Shown here piece by piece: positions 52,597 through 61,325 of a stretch of 64,000 nucleotides of DNA. The position numbers were made by a program, and so were the translations under genes. The notes beneath the pieces are model-generated. The model did no database searches and had not been told where the DNA came from. It worked only from the letters and a program-made list of their open reading frames with translations. Position 1 is the first letter of the stretch. Each line of letters starts with the position of its first letter. The DNA is from Deltaproteobacteria bacterium (GTDB lineage: Bacteria; Myxococcota_A; UBA9160; JAJDAL01), in the NCBI GenBank assembly GCA_029261875.1, contig JAJDAL010000006.1:184765-248764 (forward strand), written 5' to 3'.

Positions 52597-53163
52597 CTAG
52601 AGGACTTCGTCGATCACGATCTCGATTCCCGAGTCGCCGGGATTGGCGGGCGCCGTAGCCGCGCCCGCGAGATCGCCCGGAGTTCGCGATGTCGCGTTGC
52701 CATCCGCGTCCACGCGCGCCGTCAATTGAAACGGGCCCTGAAAGGGCATGGCTTGAATCATGCGATCGTCGGGACCGACCTCGAATTCCAGCGGGAACTT
52801 CGGCTGGGCAATTCGCTTGACCGCGATGGGGGGGCCCGGTCCGCCGCGCGCGATGATGAACAAGACGGCACCCGGGGGAACGCGACCTTCCGCATTGGGG
52901 CCCAGGCGCAGCGTTCCGCGCACGGGCGGACCCGCCGCAGCCACCGGCGGGGCACCGCGACCGCCGCTGGGCGACGGCGGTGCATCGCTGGCCGTGGGAC
53001 TGGCGCCGCCATCGGGAAAGATTTTGGAAAGATCCGGTTGCGAGGGCTTCTCGTTGGGATCGAAGGGCTCGACGTTGCGGTCGCAGGCCGACACGAGCAG
53101 CAGCGCGACCGCGAGTGCCGCGAGCCGCGCGAAGAACATGGAGCTGGACCCGTTCGCCGTCAT
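52597..53163 (-). CDS. Lipoprotein with CcmI/CycH C-terminal-like domain
   Basis: 188 aa. Signal peptide with lipobox LVSAC (Cys near residue 27), then a Pro/Gly-rich linker (about 35-80), then an Ig-like domain (VRGTLRLGPNAEGRVPPGAV, LFIIARGG, PIAVKRIAQPKFPLEFEVGP, DRMIQ). This last domain closely resembles the end of CcmI/CycH-type c-cytochrome biogenesis proteins. CcmI normally has TM helices and TPRs first; those are absent here. It may assist apocytochrome handling, or share only the fold. Seven bases separate it from the M28 gene on the same strand. Confidence 0.6.
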   Translation of the reverse strand: MTANGSSSMFFARLAALAVALLLVSACDRNVEPFDPNEKPSQPDLSKIFPDGGASPTASDAPPSPSGGRGAPPVAAAGPPVRGTLRLGPNAEGRVPPGAVLFIIARGGPGPPIAVKRIAQPKFPLEFEVGPDDRMIQAMPFQGPFQLTARVDADGNATSRTPGDLAGAATAPANPGDSGIEIVIDEVL

Positions 53164-53170
53164 CGCCGCC

Positions 53171-54340
53171 TCACCGTAGCCCGTTACGGTCGAACCTGCG
53201 CACCGCGGCTTCCAGGTAGTCCGTCGTGCGTTCCAGGGCCGCCATATCGATCCGCGAGCGGTTGTCGGCTGCAGAATGCATGGCGCGCGGAATCACCCAC
53301 CAATCCGGAATCCGGCTGAACAGCGTCACCGCCGGGATCCCGTGAGCGAGGTAGGAACGTCCGTCCGTGCGGCCACCGAAGCGCGGTCGATCCAAACCTT
53401 TGCCCGCGGTTTCGCGATAGAGCGTGTCGAGCCAGTCGAGCAACTGCGCGTTCGGCGCGTAGGCGGTGAGGGCCCCGATCTCCTTCGTCACCACGCCCAG
53501 GTCGAAGCTGGCACCCAGGGGGTCGAGATTGACGACGTAGGTGGGGAGTTCGCGTTCGGCCAATCGTGTGCGAGCGAAATCCCAGGAGCCCTGGAGCCCG
53601 ACTTCCTCTCCACTTACGAACAGGAAGTCCACGCGCGTACGCTCCAGGGCAGGACCCCGCTCCAAGCGCTCGGCCACTTGGAGCAACGCCGCACAAGCGG
53701 CGCCGTCGTCCAGTGCGCCGTGGCTTCGCTTGGGCAACAACGCCCCGGCACTGAAGACCGCGAAGTTCGCAACTCCGTAGAGGAGTAGACCCCAAGCGGG
53801 AACCGCGATGAACCAACGCCCCTGGGAACGCGCGGCGCCGAGTGCAACGCCCGTCGCCGCCCCGACGATCATCAATAGGACCATGGGGAGAATGAGAAAA
53901 TCGACGGGAGCGCGTTGGACGTGATCGAGCAGATCGGTCTTGGTGTCGTAGTGAGCGGTGAGGATCAGACGCTGGTCCGGCACGGGTGCCGCGACGCCGG
54001 CAATCACGTTGTATTGCGTCGTCGCCCCAACCCAACTGAACCACGGCTTCTGAAACTCCAGCTCCGCCAACAACGCGCCGGGCACAACGATCGCGAGCAG
54101 CAATGCGGAGCGGTAGCGCGCTCCGCGCATCCAACGGAAATACGTGATCCCCAGCGCGAGAATCAACAACCCCGCCAAGCGGAGCACGTAGGGACGCGCG
54201 GTGAAGGCGACGACGTCGGGCGTGAGGCCGATGCTTTCGAGGTGTTCTGCGAGGAACCAGCTGGTTTTGGCCAGGGCCTCGGTTCCATTTTCCCGCGGAA
54301 TCCCCGCCAGGGGGCCCAGCAAACTGTTCCAGTCGCTCAT
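53171..54340 (-). CDS. M28 family metallopeptidase with membrane segments
   Basis: 389 aa. M28 zinc ligands appear as His/Asp (LTAHYDTK), Asp (GALDDGAACAALL), Glu-Glu (SGEEVGLQGSWDFA), Asp (NLDPLGA) and His (AMHSAADN). Membrane-spanning segments intervene: about 55-75 (LLILALGITYF), 80-95 and 150-200. This resembles membrane-attached aminopeptidase-like M28 proteins. The active site is expected on the outer face. It lies 7 bp before the lipoprotein gene and its start faces the M20 gene, 26 bp away. Confidence 0.85.
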   Translation of the reverse strand: MSDWNSLLGPLAGIPRENGTEALAKTSWFLAEHLESIGLTPDVVAFTARPYVLRLAGLLILALGITYFRWMRGARYRSALLLAIVVPGALLAELEFQKPWFSWVGATTQYNVIAGVAAPVPDQRLILTAHYDTKTDLLDHVQRAPVDFLILPMVLLMIVGAATGVALGAARSQGRWFIAVPAWGLLLYGVANFAVFSAGALLPKRSHGALDDGAACAALLQVAERLERGPALERTRVDFLFVSGEEVGLQGSWDFARTRLAERELPTYVVNLDPLGASFDLGVVTKEIGALTAYAPNAQLLDWLDTLYRETAGKGLDRPRFGGRTDGRSYLAHGIPAVTLFSRIPDWWVIPRAMHSAADNRSRIDMAALERTTDYLEAAVRRFDRNGLR

Positions 54341-54366
54341 TGGGAGCTTATGTTAGCCTCGTTCCC

Positions 54367-55713
54367 ATGACCTCCACCGACCAACGGCTCGCCCCGCTCG
54401 ACGTCAATTGGGAAGCTGTCGAGGAAGAGGCCAGCGACTGGCTGCGCCGCTACATCGCCATCGACACCACGAACCCGCCCGGGGGCGAGGAGGCCGGGGC
54501 CCAGCTGCTGGCGGAATTCATGCGCAAGGAGGGCATCGAGCCCACCTTCTACGACGCGGGCAACGACCGCATCTCCATCTCCGCCCGCTTGCCCGGCACC
54601 AACTCCGCCGGCACCAAGCCTTTGGTCCTGCTTTCCCACATCGACGTCGTGCCCGCCGAGGCCGAGTACTGGCAGGAAGCACCGTTTTCCGCCGCCCTGA
54701 AAGACGGTGTGATCTGGGGACGCGGCGCCCTCGACATGAAGGGCCTCGGGATCATGGAGCTGTTGGTGTTTGCGCTTCTGAAGCGGCACAAGATCCAGCA
54801 CCAGCGCGACATCCTCTATCTCGCGGTTGCGGACGAAGAAGAGGGCAGTCGCTTCGGCATGTCGTGGCTCGAGGAACACCAACCCGAATTGCTGCGCGCC
54901 GACGCCGTAATCAACGAGGGCAGCTTCGGCTTCGGCGATCTGTTGGGGAAGCGGGGATTGATCTTCGGTGTGGGTCCTTCGGAAAAAGCGCCGCTCTGGT
55001 TGCGCCTGCGCACCAAGGGAAGGCCCGGTCACGGCTCCATTCCCCACCGCAAGAACGCCGCGGTCTGGCTCACGCGCGCCCTGGGGCGTATCTGCGACGC
55101 CAAGCAACCCGCCCAGCTGCGTCCGGAAATGGAAGTCACCGTCGCCACGCTGAAAGAGGCCGGCGTGCTCCCCGCAGACCTCGATTTCAAGAACCCTGCG
55201 GTCCTCGCACAAGCCGCGGAGAGCAACGATCTGTTCCGCGCACTGCTGTCGAACACCGTTACCCTCACCACCCTCAACGCCGGCCGGAAACACAACGTGA
55301 TCCCGGCCCACTGCGAAGCCACTTTGGATTGCCGCCTGCTGCCCGGCGAAGACGTCGACGCCTTCCTCCAGGACCTGCGGGGCATCATCGACGACGACAA
55401 CGTCGAGATCGAAACCGTCTATCGCTTCGACCCGTTGGTGAGTTCCATGCGCAACGAGCTGGTGGAGCACATCGAAGCCACCATTCGCCACGAGGTGGAT
55501 GGCGGCGTCGTGCTCCCGATGGTTTCGCCGGGCTTCACCGACAGCCGGATCTATCGCAAGCACGGGGTCCCCTGCGTGGGCTTCACCCCCGTTTTGCTCG
55601 CGACGGACGAACTCGGCGGCGTTCACGGTCACGACGAGCGCATCTCCACCGAAAACCTGAAGCTCGGTACCCGCCTGCTACTCGATACGGTGCGTCGCGC
55701 CGCCGGGGTGTGA
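54367..55713 (+). CDS. M20 family metallopeptidase (ArgE/DapE/ACY1-type)
   Basis: 448 aa, from the second ATG (54367) because nine codons of leader before it read as an unlikely extension. Metal ligands of the M20 family: His (LLSHIDVV), Asp (GRGALDMKG), Glu pair (VADEEEGSRFG), later Glu/His in DELGGVHGHDERI. The dimerisation domain lies around 190-320 (GRPGHGSIPHRKNAA). No signal peptide, so it is cytoplasmic. It hydrolyses N-acyl amino acids or small peptides. The gene is divergent from the M28 gene and followed by the TPP riboswitch. Confidence 0.88.
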   Translation: MTSTDQRLAPLDVNWEAVEEEASDWLRRYIAIDTTNPPGGEEAGAQLLAEFMRKEGIEPTFYDAGNDRISISARLPGTNSAGTKPLVLLSHIDVVPAEAEYWQEAPFSAALKDGVIWGRGALDMKGLGIMELLVFALLKRHKIQHQRDILYLAVADEEEGSRFGMSWLEEHQPELLRADAVINEGSFGFGDLLGKRGLIFGVGPSEKAPLWLRLRTKGRPGHGSIPHRKNAAVWLTRALGRICDAKQPAQLRPEMEVTVATLKEAGVLPADLDFKNPAVLAQAAESNDLFRALLSNTVTLTTLNAGRKHNVIPAHCEATLDCRLLPGEDVDAFLQDLRGIIDDDNVEIETVYRFDPLVSSMRNELVEHIEATIRHEVDGGVVLPMVSPGFTDSRIYRKHGVPCVGFTPVLLATDELGGVHGHDERISTENLKLGTRLLLDTVRRAAGV

Positions 55714-55732
55714 TAGGCTGTCTCGGTTCGCG

Positions 55733-55821
55733 GAGCCTAGGGGTGGCGGTTCTTCTTTTCACTTCCGCCTGAGATCACACCCTCGGAACCTGATCTCGTT
55801 CATACGAGCGTAGGTAAGGCT
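55733..55821 (+). promoter_or_regulatory. TPP (THI-element) riboswitch upstream of thiC
   Basis: The THI-box elements appear in order: GCCTAGGGGT (P1 and first conserved part), CTGAGATCACACCCTC, GAACCTGATCTCGTTCATA and CGAGCGTAGGTAAGGC closing P1. The variable P3 arm includes GGCGGTTC..CCGCC. Established knowledge: this aptamer binds thiamine pyrophosphate and represses thiamine genes. It lies about 60 bases upstream of the thiC start; the space between includes a stem that covers the ribosome-binding site. Confidence 0.9.
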
Positions 55822-55860
55822 TTCAAGTTTGCGGTTTCAGCACACAGCACCCTGACGCTT

Positions 55861-55878
55861 CGCTCCACCGAAGGAGCG
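55861..55878 (+). promoter_or_regulatory. Hairpin hiding the thiC ribosome-binding site
   Basis: CGCTCC at 55861-55866 pairs with GGAGCG at 55873-55878 across a six-base loop (ACCGAA). The AAGGAG Shine-Dalgarno sequence sits at 55871-55876, partly in the loop and partly in the stem, six bases before the ATG at 55883. Inference: this stem is the expression platform, blocking translation when TPP is bound to the aptamer; an alternative pairing with the upstream region would free the site. Confidence 0.6.
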
Positions 55879-55882
55879 CTGC

Positions 55883-57646
55883 ATGTCGTCATCGAATTCT
55901 CACGGTCCCACCCTGCCGCCGCTGGGGGGAAATCCGTCGACCCGAGCGGGCGCTACCACGCCCGGCAGCTTCGCCAACCCCTCGGCCATCGGAACCCCGT
56001 ACTCCTTCAGTTCTCCCGACACGCCGGGCATGCCTCCTGTCTCCGACAAGAACGCCTGGGACTTCATGCCGCCGGATTGGACCCGGGAGGCGGACGGTCG
56101 TTGGTCCGCACCGGCGGGTTTCGAACCCATCACCCAGCTCGAACACGCGCGACTCGGCAGCGTGACGCCGGAAATGAAACGCGTGGCGCAACGCGAACCG
56201 CACCTGACGCCGGAGCAGGTGCGCGACGAGGTCGCGGCGGGTCGCATGGTGATCCCCGCCAACCGCCAACACTTGAAGTACCAACTCGACCCCATGTGCA
56301 TCGGTCGCGCATCCACCACCAAGGTGAACGCCAACATGGGTGCCTCGCCGGTCAGCAGCAGCACCGACGAAGAGGTCGAGAAGCTGCGCTGGGCCGAACA
56401 TTGGGGTGCCGACACGGTGATGGATCTCTCCACTGGCGGCGACCTCGACGCCACGCGCGCGGCCATCCTGCGCAATTCCACGGTGCCGATCGGAACCGTC
56501 CCCATCTATTCGATGATCATCGGCCGCACCATCGAAGAGCTCAGCGCCGAAGTCGTGCTGAAGGAACTCGAGCATCAAGCCCAACAGGGGGTGGATTACT
56601 TCACCATTCACGCGGGCGTGTTGCGCGAACACCTGGCGCTCGTGCGCGAGCGCAAGATCGGAATCGTGAGCCGCGGCGGCTCCTTGCTCGCCAAGTGGAT
56701 GCTGACCCACAGCCAGCAGAACCTCATGTACACACTCTGGGACGAGATTTGCGAAGTCATGCGGCTGCACGACGTCACCTTCTCCATCGGTGATGGCATG
56801 CGCCCGGGCGGCCTCGCGGACGCCAGCGACGCGGCGCAGTTCGCGGAACTCGCCACCCTCGGCGAACTCACGGAACGCGCCTGGACCCACGGTTGCCAGG
56901 TCATGGTCGAGGGACCGGGCCACGTCCCGTTCGATCAGATCGAATACAACATGAAGCTCGAGCGCAGCCTGTGCCACGGAGCCCCCTTCTACGTGCTGGG
57001 CCCCCTGGTGACGGACATTTTCCCCGGCTACGACCACATCACGAGTTGCATCGGAGCCACTTCGGCCGCGTATCACGGCGCTTCCATGCTGTGTTACGTG
57101 ACGCCCAAGGAACACCTGGGCCTTCCCAAGAAGGACGATGTAAAGCAGGGCTGCATCGCCTACAAGATCGCCGCCCACGCGGCGGACGTCGCCCTCGGCA
57201 TCCCGGGCTCCCGCGACCAGGACGACGAACTCACCATGGCGCGCGCCGCCCTCAACTGGGAGAAACACTTCGAACTCGCCTTCGATACGGACACCGCCCG
57301 CGCCTACCACGACGAAGACCTGGACGTGGATACGGACTTCTGCGCCATGTGCGGGCACGATTGGTGCTCCGTGCGCATCAGCAAGGAGATCGTCGAGTTC
57401 ACGAGTGGCAAGGAGGACCGCTACGCCTGGGACAAACCGAAGGTCACGGCGGCGCTTTCCACGGAACAGCGCGAGATCCTGGAAAAACGCGGCGTGCTGG
57501 AACCGAGTGAGATCCATCGCCTGGCGGCCAAGACCGCGCAACGCATGAAGGCAGAGGCCGGAGAAAAAGCGGTTTGCCACAGCGACATCGCGGATCCGGC
57601 GAGCGCGCAGGAGCTGCAGGAAAAAGAGGAATCAGCCAGGCCCTGA
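55883..57646 (+). CDS. thiC: Phosphomethylpyrimidine synthase
   Basis: 587 aa. Radical SAM enzyme that rearranges AIR to HMP-P for the thiamine pyrimidine. The N-terminal extension and the DSGRPRG-like region are short here, consistent with bacterial ThiC. Seen: [67 protein letters not shown] and the C-terminal cluster ligands C487-x2-C490-x4-C495 (CAMCGHDWC) for the [4Fe-4S] centre. The ATG follows an AAGGAG site in a hairpin and a TPP riboswitch lies upstream, matching regulation known for thiC. A GC-rich hairpin follows the stop. Confidence 0.96.
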   Translation: MSSSNSHGPTLPPLGGNPSTRAGATTPGSFANPSAIGTPYSFSSPDTPGMPPVSDKNAWDFMPPDWTREADGRWSAPAGFEPITQLEHARLGSVTPEMKRVAQREPHLTPEQVRDEVAAGRMVIPANRQHLKYQLDPMCIGRASTTKVNANMGASPVSSSTDEEVEKLRWAEHWGADTVMDLSTGGDLDATRAAILRNSTVPIGTVPIYSMIIGRTIEELSAEVVLKELEHQAQQGVDYFTIHAGVLREHLALVRERKIGIVSRGGSLLAKWMLTHSQQNLMYTLWDEICEVMRLHDVTFSIGDGMRPGGLADASDAAQFAELATLGELTERAWTHGCQVMVEGPGHVPFDQIEYNMKLERSLCHGAPFYVLGPLVTDIFPGYDHITSCIGATSAAYHGASMLCYVTPKEHLGLPKKDDVKQGCIAYKIAAHAADVALGIPGSRDQDDELTMARAALNWEKHFELAFDTDTARAYHDEDLDVDTDFCAMCGHDWCSVRISKEIVEFTSGKEDRYAWDKPKVTAALSTEQREILEKRGVLEPSEIHRLAAKTAQRMKAEAGEKAVCHSDIADPASAQELQEKEESARP

Positions 57647-57656
57647 AAAAGAACGA

Positions 57657-57682
57657 CCCCGGCATCCGTAAGGCTACCGGGG
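57657..57682 (+). other. GC-rich hairpin after thiC, possible terminator
   Basis: CCCCGG at 57657-57662 pairs with CCGGGG at 57677-57682, around a 14-base loop that itself includes a GTAAGG. No T-tract follows on the plus strand, but on the minus strand the complement runs into CGTTCTTTTT. The rest of the 211 bp between thiC and the kinase gene is C- and T-rich and shows no gene. The structure might serve as a terminator or be a structured RNA; I could not match it to a known riboswitch. Confidence 0.35.
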
Positions 57683-57857
57683 CGCTCTTACCGAACCTCA
57701 CCCCCCCCAGGATTGGCTCGGATACTTACCCTTACTGATCGACCTTCCCTGCCCTCCCTTGAGCTTTTTTTGCCTGTCGCGTGCCTATTCGCTGCCTCGG
57801 TGGTGCGCGGAAGAAGTCCGAGTGCAGGGCAATGCCCCCAATTCACACTGGAGTGTT

Positions 57858-58886
57858 GTGAGCTCTCAACAGATCCTCGACGAAGGCAATCTCTCGGCGT
57901 ATCTGGTGGCCCGAGGCATCGTGGCCGCGGGGTCCCCGGTGCGGGTCGAAGCCGCCGGGGACGGAAACATCAACTGGGTGCGCCGCGCGCGTTGCGACAC
58001 CGGATCCTGGATCGTCAAACAGGCCCGGCCGGCCCTCGAGCGCTTTCCCGAGTACCGGGTCAGCACCGAGCGGATCGCCTTCGAGGCGCGCTACTACGAA
58101 GCCGTCAGGCCCCTGGACGCGGCCAACGTCTGCCCGCAGGTGCTCGACTTCGACCCGGACCAGCGGGTGTTGATCCTCGAGGACCTGGGTACGGTCCCGC
58201 GGCTCGACCGCGCGCTCCTCGACGGGCGCGATGGCAGCGCGGTGGCGCGGCGCCTGGGGGAATTCCTGGGAAAGGTTCACCGCGCAACGCGCGGTCCGGA
58301 AATGGCCGGTCGCTTCGAGAACCAAGCCATGCGCGAACTCCACGGCGAGCACATCTTCTCACTGCCCTTTCGACCGAACGATTTCCCTTTGGCGGAGCCC
58401 GTGGCCGCCCGCGCGAAACGGCTCTGGGGAGATTCCGCCCTGGTAGCACTCGCCGACGCCGCCTACGCGCGCTATCGCGCGCCCCGCGGCGCGCTCGTCC
58501 ACGCCGACGTTCAGGCGGGCAATATTCTCCTCGCGCCCGAAGGTGCGAAACTCCTGGACGCCGAGATCGCCCACCTGGGCGACCCGGCCTTCGACCTGGG
58601 CGTTCTGTTCGCCCACTTCCTACTACCCGCGTTCGCCCACGGCGACTTCGGAGTCGCGCGCGCCGCCCTGGGAGAAGGCTGGGAGGCTTACGCGGCCCAG
58701 GGCGAGCCGGCTTCCGTCCGCTTCGAGGAATGTGCGCGCTACGCGGGCATCGAAATCCTGCGACGCACGCTCGGGGCGGCGCGGGTTCCCGCGGTCGAAT
58801 CCGTCGACGCGTCGCTCGCAGCGGTCGATTTCGGCGAGCGTTGGTTGCGGGAACCGCCGCGGAGTCCCGCGGGATTGGCGGGCTAG
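57858..58886 (+). CDS. APH/MTR-kinase-fold phosphotransferase
   Basis: 342 aa from GTG at 57858, with GGAG four bases upstream; the longer frame would add a Cys-rich leader in front. The kinase-like fold shows a nucleotide loop (AGDGNINWVRRAR), an invariant Lys (WIVKQA), a catalytic loop VHADVQAGNILL (HxDxxxxN) and a metal-binding Asp in LDAEIAHLGDPAFDLG. GDGNINW and VKQARPALER resemble 5-methylthioribose kinase (MtnK), while the catalytic loop is closer to general APH proteins. The substrate is thus open: methylthioribose, a choline-like compound or another small alcohol. A GACGA..TCGTC stem with a T-tract follows downstream. Confidence 0.75.
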   Translation: MSSQQILDEGNLSAYLVARGIVAAGSPVRVEAAGDGNINWVRRARCDTGSWIVKQARPALERFPEYRVSTERIAFEARYYEAVRPLDAANVCPQVLDFDPDQRVLILEDLGTVPRLDRALLDGRDGSAVARRLGEFLGKVHRATRGPEMAGRFENQAMRELHGEHIFSLPFRPNDFPLAEPVAARAKRLWGDSALVALADAAYARYRAPRGALVHADVQAGNILLAPEGAKLLDAEIAHLGDPAFDLGVLFAHFLLPAFAHGDFGVARAALGEGWEAYAAQGEPASVRFEECARYAGIEILRRTLGAARVPAVESVDASLAAVDFGERWLREPPRSPAGLAG

Positions 58887-58918
58887 CGAACCGGGGTTCG
58901 CCGCAGCGCGCGAAGCCC

Positions 58919-58936
58919 GGACGAAATCGTCTTTTT
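58919..58936 (+). terminator. Probable intrinsic terminator after the kinase gene
   Basis: GACGA and TCGTC (58920-58931) form a short stem directly followed by TTTTT at 58932-58936. It sits in the 48 bp between two convergent genes, 33 bases after the kinase stop. A second perfect inverted repeat, GCGAACC..GGTTCGC at 58886-58901, overlaps the stop codon. The stem is short, hence moderate confidence. Confidence 0.45.
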
Positions 58937-59795
58937 AGAGCTTCGAACCGAAGGTTCCCGAGTCGTCGTTGTTCCAGCGAATCTGCTCGTATTCGAAGCT
59001 TCCGTCCATCACGAGGTTGAACTTGATGATCTCGAAGTAGGGCGAGAGGTCGAAATCCCGGGGGGCGAGCAGGGTGGGGTGCCGCTTCTGGAACAAACCC
59101 GGTAGCGAATCCCCGCGCCGTCGTAACATGCGACCGATCCAACTCGGTCGCGGTTCTTCGGGCGGCATGCCCGAGGGAAAGGTCACCGTCGGTGCAATCG
59201 GAAACCCGACGCTGTGGAAGAGTTGGCCGATCAGACTCGAGCAAATGACCTCCGTCGAGGCCTCACTCCCGAAGCGCCGCAGGCTCTTCTTGAAGCGGCG
59301 GGGCGTAAGCGAGACCGGGATGAAATGGCGCGCCAGGTCGAACACGTTGCGCACGTCATAGCGCCAGCCCAGGGTCGCCACCGCTTGGTCGAGGATGATC
59401 TTGAGATGTTCCGGCCGCAACCGGTGGGGTCGACACAGGCGGATGTTGAAATCGATGTACTTGGAGAGCGGGCTCACGATCACGCCTTCCATCAGCGCTT
59501 CGAGCACCAGCTGGTCCGCTTCGGCGCCGAAACTCTCGAGCGCCTTGTCCCGCACCTCGCCGCCGCGTTGAAGCAGTTCGTCGCCGATGTAGAGCGCGGA
59601 ATGCGACCAGGAACTCTGGGTCAGATATTTGATGATGGCAGAGACGCGCTGGTCGCCTTCGACCAACAGCACGTCGCCTTTGCGGATGTTGCGCCGCAAG
59701 GCATCGAGATCGTTCCACCCGCGTCGTTCGTAGCGATCGACGGGATGGGTCAGGAAATCCCCGAGTTTGTCCATAAACCAACTTCGAATGGCCAC
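58935..59795 (-). CDS. YiiX/YebB-like permuted papain-fold protein
   Basis: 286 aa, no signal peptide. NlpC/P60-superfamily, permuted type: RKGDVLLVEG, SWSHSALYIG (with the catalytic His in SHSALYIG), and a later EVICSSLIGQLFHSVGF that supplies the Cys nucleophile. In the permuted family the His precedes the Cys, as here. Members act on lipids or peptides, but most are untested. The C-terminal 80 residues are outside the usual domain. The gene is convergent with the kinase gene and divergent from the small membrane protein at 59859. Confidence 0.75.
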   Translation of the reverse strand: MAIRSWFMDKLGDFLTHPVDRYERRGWNDLDALRRNIRKGDVLLVEGDQRVSAIIKYLTQSSWSHSALYIGDELLQRGGEVRDKALESFGAEADQLVLEALMEGVIVSPLSKYIDFNIRLCRPHRLRPEHLKIILDQAVATLGWRYDVRNVFDLARHFIPVSLTPRRFKKSLRRFGSEASTEVICSSLIGQLFHSVGFPIAPTVTFPSGMPPEEPRPSWIGRMLRRRGDSLPGLFQKRHPTLLAPRDFDLSPYFEIIKFNLVMDGSFEYEQIRWNNDDSGTFGSKL

Positions 59796-59858
59796 GGTTA
59801 TCGCCCGGGCCTCCGAACTGGGTTCGCTTCACACTGGATCGACAACTAAACTCCCCTC

Positions 59859-60359
59859 ATGGCGACGTGGGTTCACACTTTGCTTCGCGGAATCCTCTGG
59901 CTGACACTCGGCGCCTGGTTCGGTGGACTCGCGCTGTTCGGCGCGGTGGTGGCACGCGTGGCGTTCACCATCCTCCCCTCCGGCGAAATTGCCGGCGACC
60001 TGGTTGCAGCGGTGTTGGAACCCCTCCAGCTCTATAGTGTCGCCGCCGGCGTCACTCTGGCCCTCATCGCATGGGCGCTCGAGCGCGGACGCTTCACCAC
60101 CGTGCTCCCCCTCGCCCTCGCTGCGACCTGCCTCTTCTCCCATTTCGGCGTTTCTGCGGAACTCACTGAGCTTCGTCCCCTGGCTTTCGGAGACGCGCCC
60201 CACGCGGAGGCCCAATTGCGTTTTTCAAGACTCCACGGGCTTTCGATGGCGCTCTTCCTCGCAACGTCACTCGGCACCACGATCTTGGTGCTACTCCATG
60301 TCTGGGCGGACCGCGCAAGCGCGGCGGCCATGCCAGAGCGATCGATTAAACCGATGTGA
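59859..60359 (+). CDS. DUF4149-like small membrane protein
   Basis: 166 aa with four hydrophobic segments at about 8-35, 55-75, 80-98 and 130-150. Loop sequences such as TLGAWFGGLALFGAVVARVAF (first segment) and a C-terminal RLHGLSMALFLATSLG helix resemble the DUF4149/TMEM205-like family, which has the G-x-W-x-G-G and R.H motifs. No role is known. The gene is preceded by a 63 bp gap shared with the divergent YiiX-like gene. Confidence 0.65.
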   Translation: MATWVHTLLRGILWLTLGAWFGGLALFGAVVARVAFTILPSGEIAGDLVAAVLEPLQLYSVAAGVTLALIAWALERGRFTTVLPLALAATCLFSHFGVSAELTELRPLAFGDAPHAEAQLRFSRLHGLSMALFLATSLGTTILVLLHVWADRASAAAMPERSIKPM

Positions 60360-60591
60360 TTCACCCCCGTCTCCCCAACGGGAATTCTTGAAAATCCGTA
60401 GCCGTCGTATGGAGCGTGGTGTATCTTCCCGCGGGGTATCGGATTGCCATTATTTTTCGGCGACTTACGGCTCAGCCCCCAACTTCGGGCCCCGGAAGCC
60501 GATCCCTTAGCGGTGGCCAGCTACGCATGTTGCAAGGCTGAGTGGTCGCGCGGAGCTCGGATCGAGCCCACTAGCGGAGCCTACAGATTTT

Positions 60592-60807
60592 ATGAGCATC
60601 AAGATTAAGGTAACGGTCGAATTCTCGGTTTCCGAGAGCAGCCTCGAAGACGCTCTCGCGGAATACGATGAAATCACCGTTTCCGGAATGATCGAGCAGG
60701 TCCTGGACAAAGCCGTCGCGTGCGATGACATCTCGGTCAAGGTCGCAGAGGGTCCAAACACCCTCGAAGAGCACGACCAGCTCCAACAAGCCGGCCAGTC
60801 CTCCTAA
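60592..60807 (+). CDS. Small acidic hypothetical protein
   Basis: 71 aa. Starts MSIKIKVTVEFSVSESSLED and continues with an acidic helix and a short strand; no signal, no membrane segment. No good ribosome-binding site is seen right before the ATG (a GGAG lies about 16 bases upstream). The preceding 232 bp (60360-60591) holds no gene that I can support. Its last codons overlap the stop of the convergent SprT-like gene by 4 bp. The family is not recognised. Confidence 0.5.
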   Translation: MSIKIKVTVEFSVSESSLEDALAEYDEITVSGMIEQVLDKAVACDDISVKVAEGPNTLEEHDQLQQAGQSS

Positions 60808-61325
60808 TTCTCCCGTTCCATCAACACACCAAATAGATCCAGTTGCTCGGGTTTCGAATGGGGGCGAAAGCCTCCAGCGGGACGCTCGGGTTTCGCTTGC
60901 TCAACCGGCGGCGAGGGCAGGACGGCGCGCGGCGCAACGTTTCGCGGCCGATAGATCCCCAGATGTCGCGCGTACTCGAGAATCTCGAGATAAAAGGCCT
61001 TGAAGCTCGGCCCGTGGTTGAAGTGACGGAGGTGGGCGAGCTCGTGGCACAACGTGTTGACCATGCTGGAGTATTTGAGAGGCTTTCCCGTCGAGGCGTG
61101 GTGGAGCCGAATTCGAATATGACCATCGGAATCACAGATCCCGTAGCGGTTCTTGACGTTGGCGCGCTCGGGCTCGATCGACGCGTACCGGAGTGCGAAA
61201 CGTTTCGAAAGAATGTCCGCGTCCCTGCGCAGCCGATCCGCGATAAGCTTTTTTTGCAGGCGATCCAGTGCTTCACTCCAAGGGTCGGCGAACCCCAACC
61301 CACGAAGGCCAATGGCGGACGACAT
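60804..61325 (-). CDS. SprT/YgjP-like zinc metalloprotease
   Basis: 173 aa. The zinc site is HELAHLRHFNHG (HExxH-x5-H), residues about 94-105, followed by PSFKAFYLEILEY as in SprT- and YgjP-like proteins. The upstream segment (RLHHASTGKPLKYSSMVNTL) forms the usual helix pair. The C-terminal tail is Pro-rich. SprT-type proteases in eukaryotes repair DNA-protein crosslinks; the bacterial role is unclear. Its ATG at 61325 overlaps the divergent LON-domain gene by 14 bases, so a TTG nine codons later could be the real start. Confidence 0.75.
   Translation of the reverse strand: MSSAIGLRGLGFADPWSEALDRLQKKLIADRLRRDADILSKRFALRYASIEPERANVKNRYGICDSDGHIRIRLHHASTGKPLKYSSMVNTLCHELAHLRHFNHGPSFKAFYLEILEYARHLGIYRPRNVAPRAVLPSPPVEQAKPERPAGGFRPHSKPEQLDLFGVLMEREN

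Noticed and set aside
55889..57580. 563-codon minus-strand frame antisense to thiC
   Set aside because: thiC is certain and has a riboswitch on the plus strand; this is a shadow frame.
57657..57710. Possible c-di-GMP (GEMM) or guanidine riboswitch after thiC
   Set aside because: The conserved GGACGCAAAGCC-type core or ACGG loops are not present.
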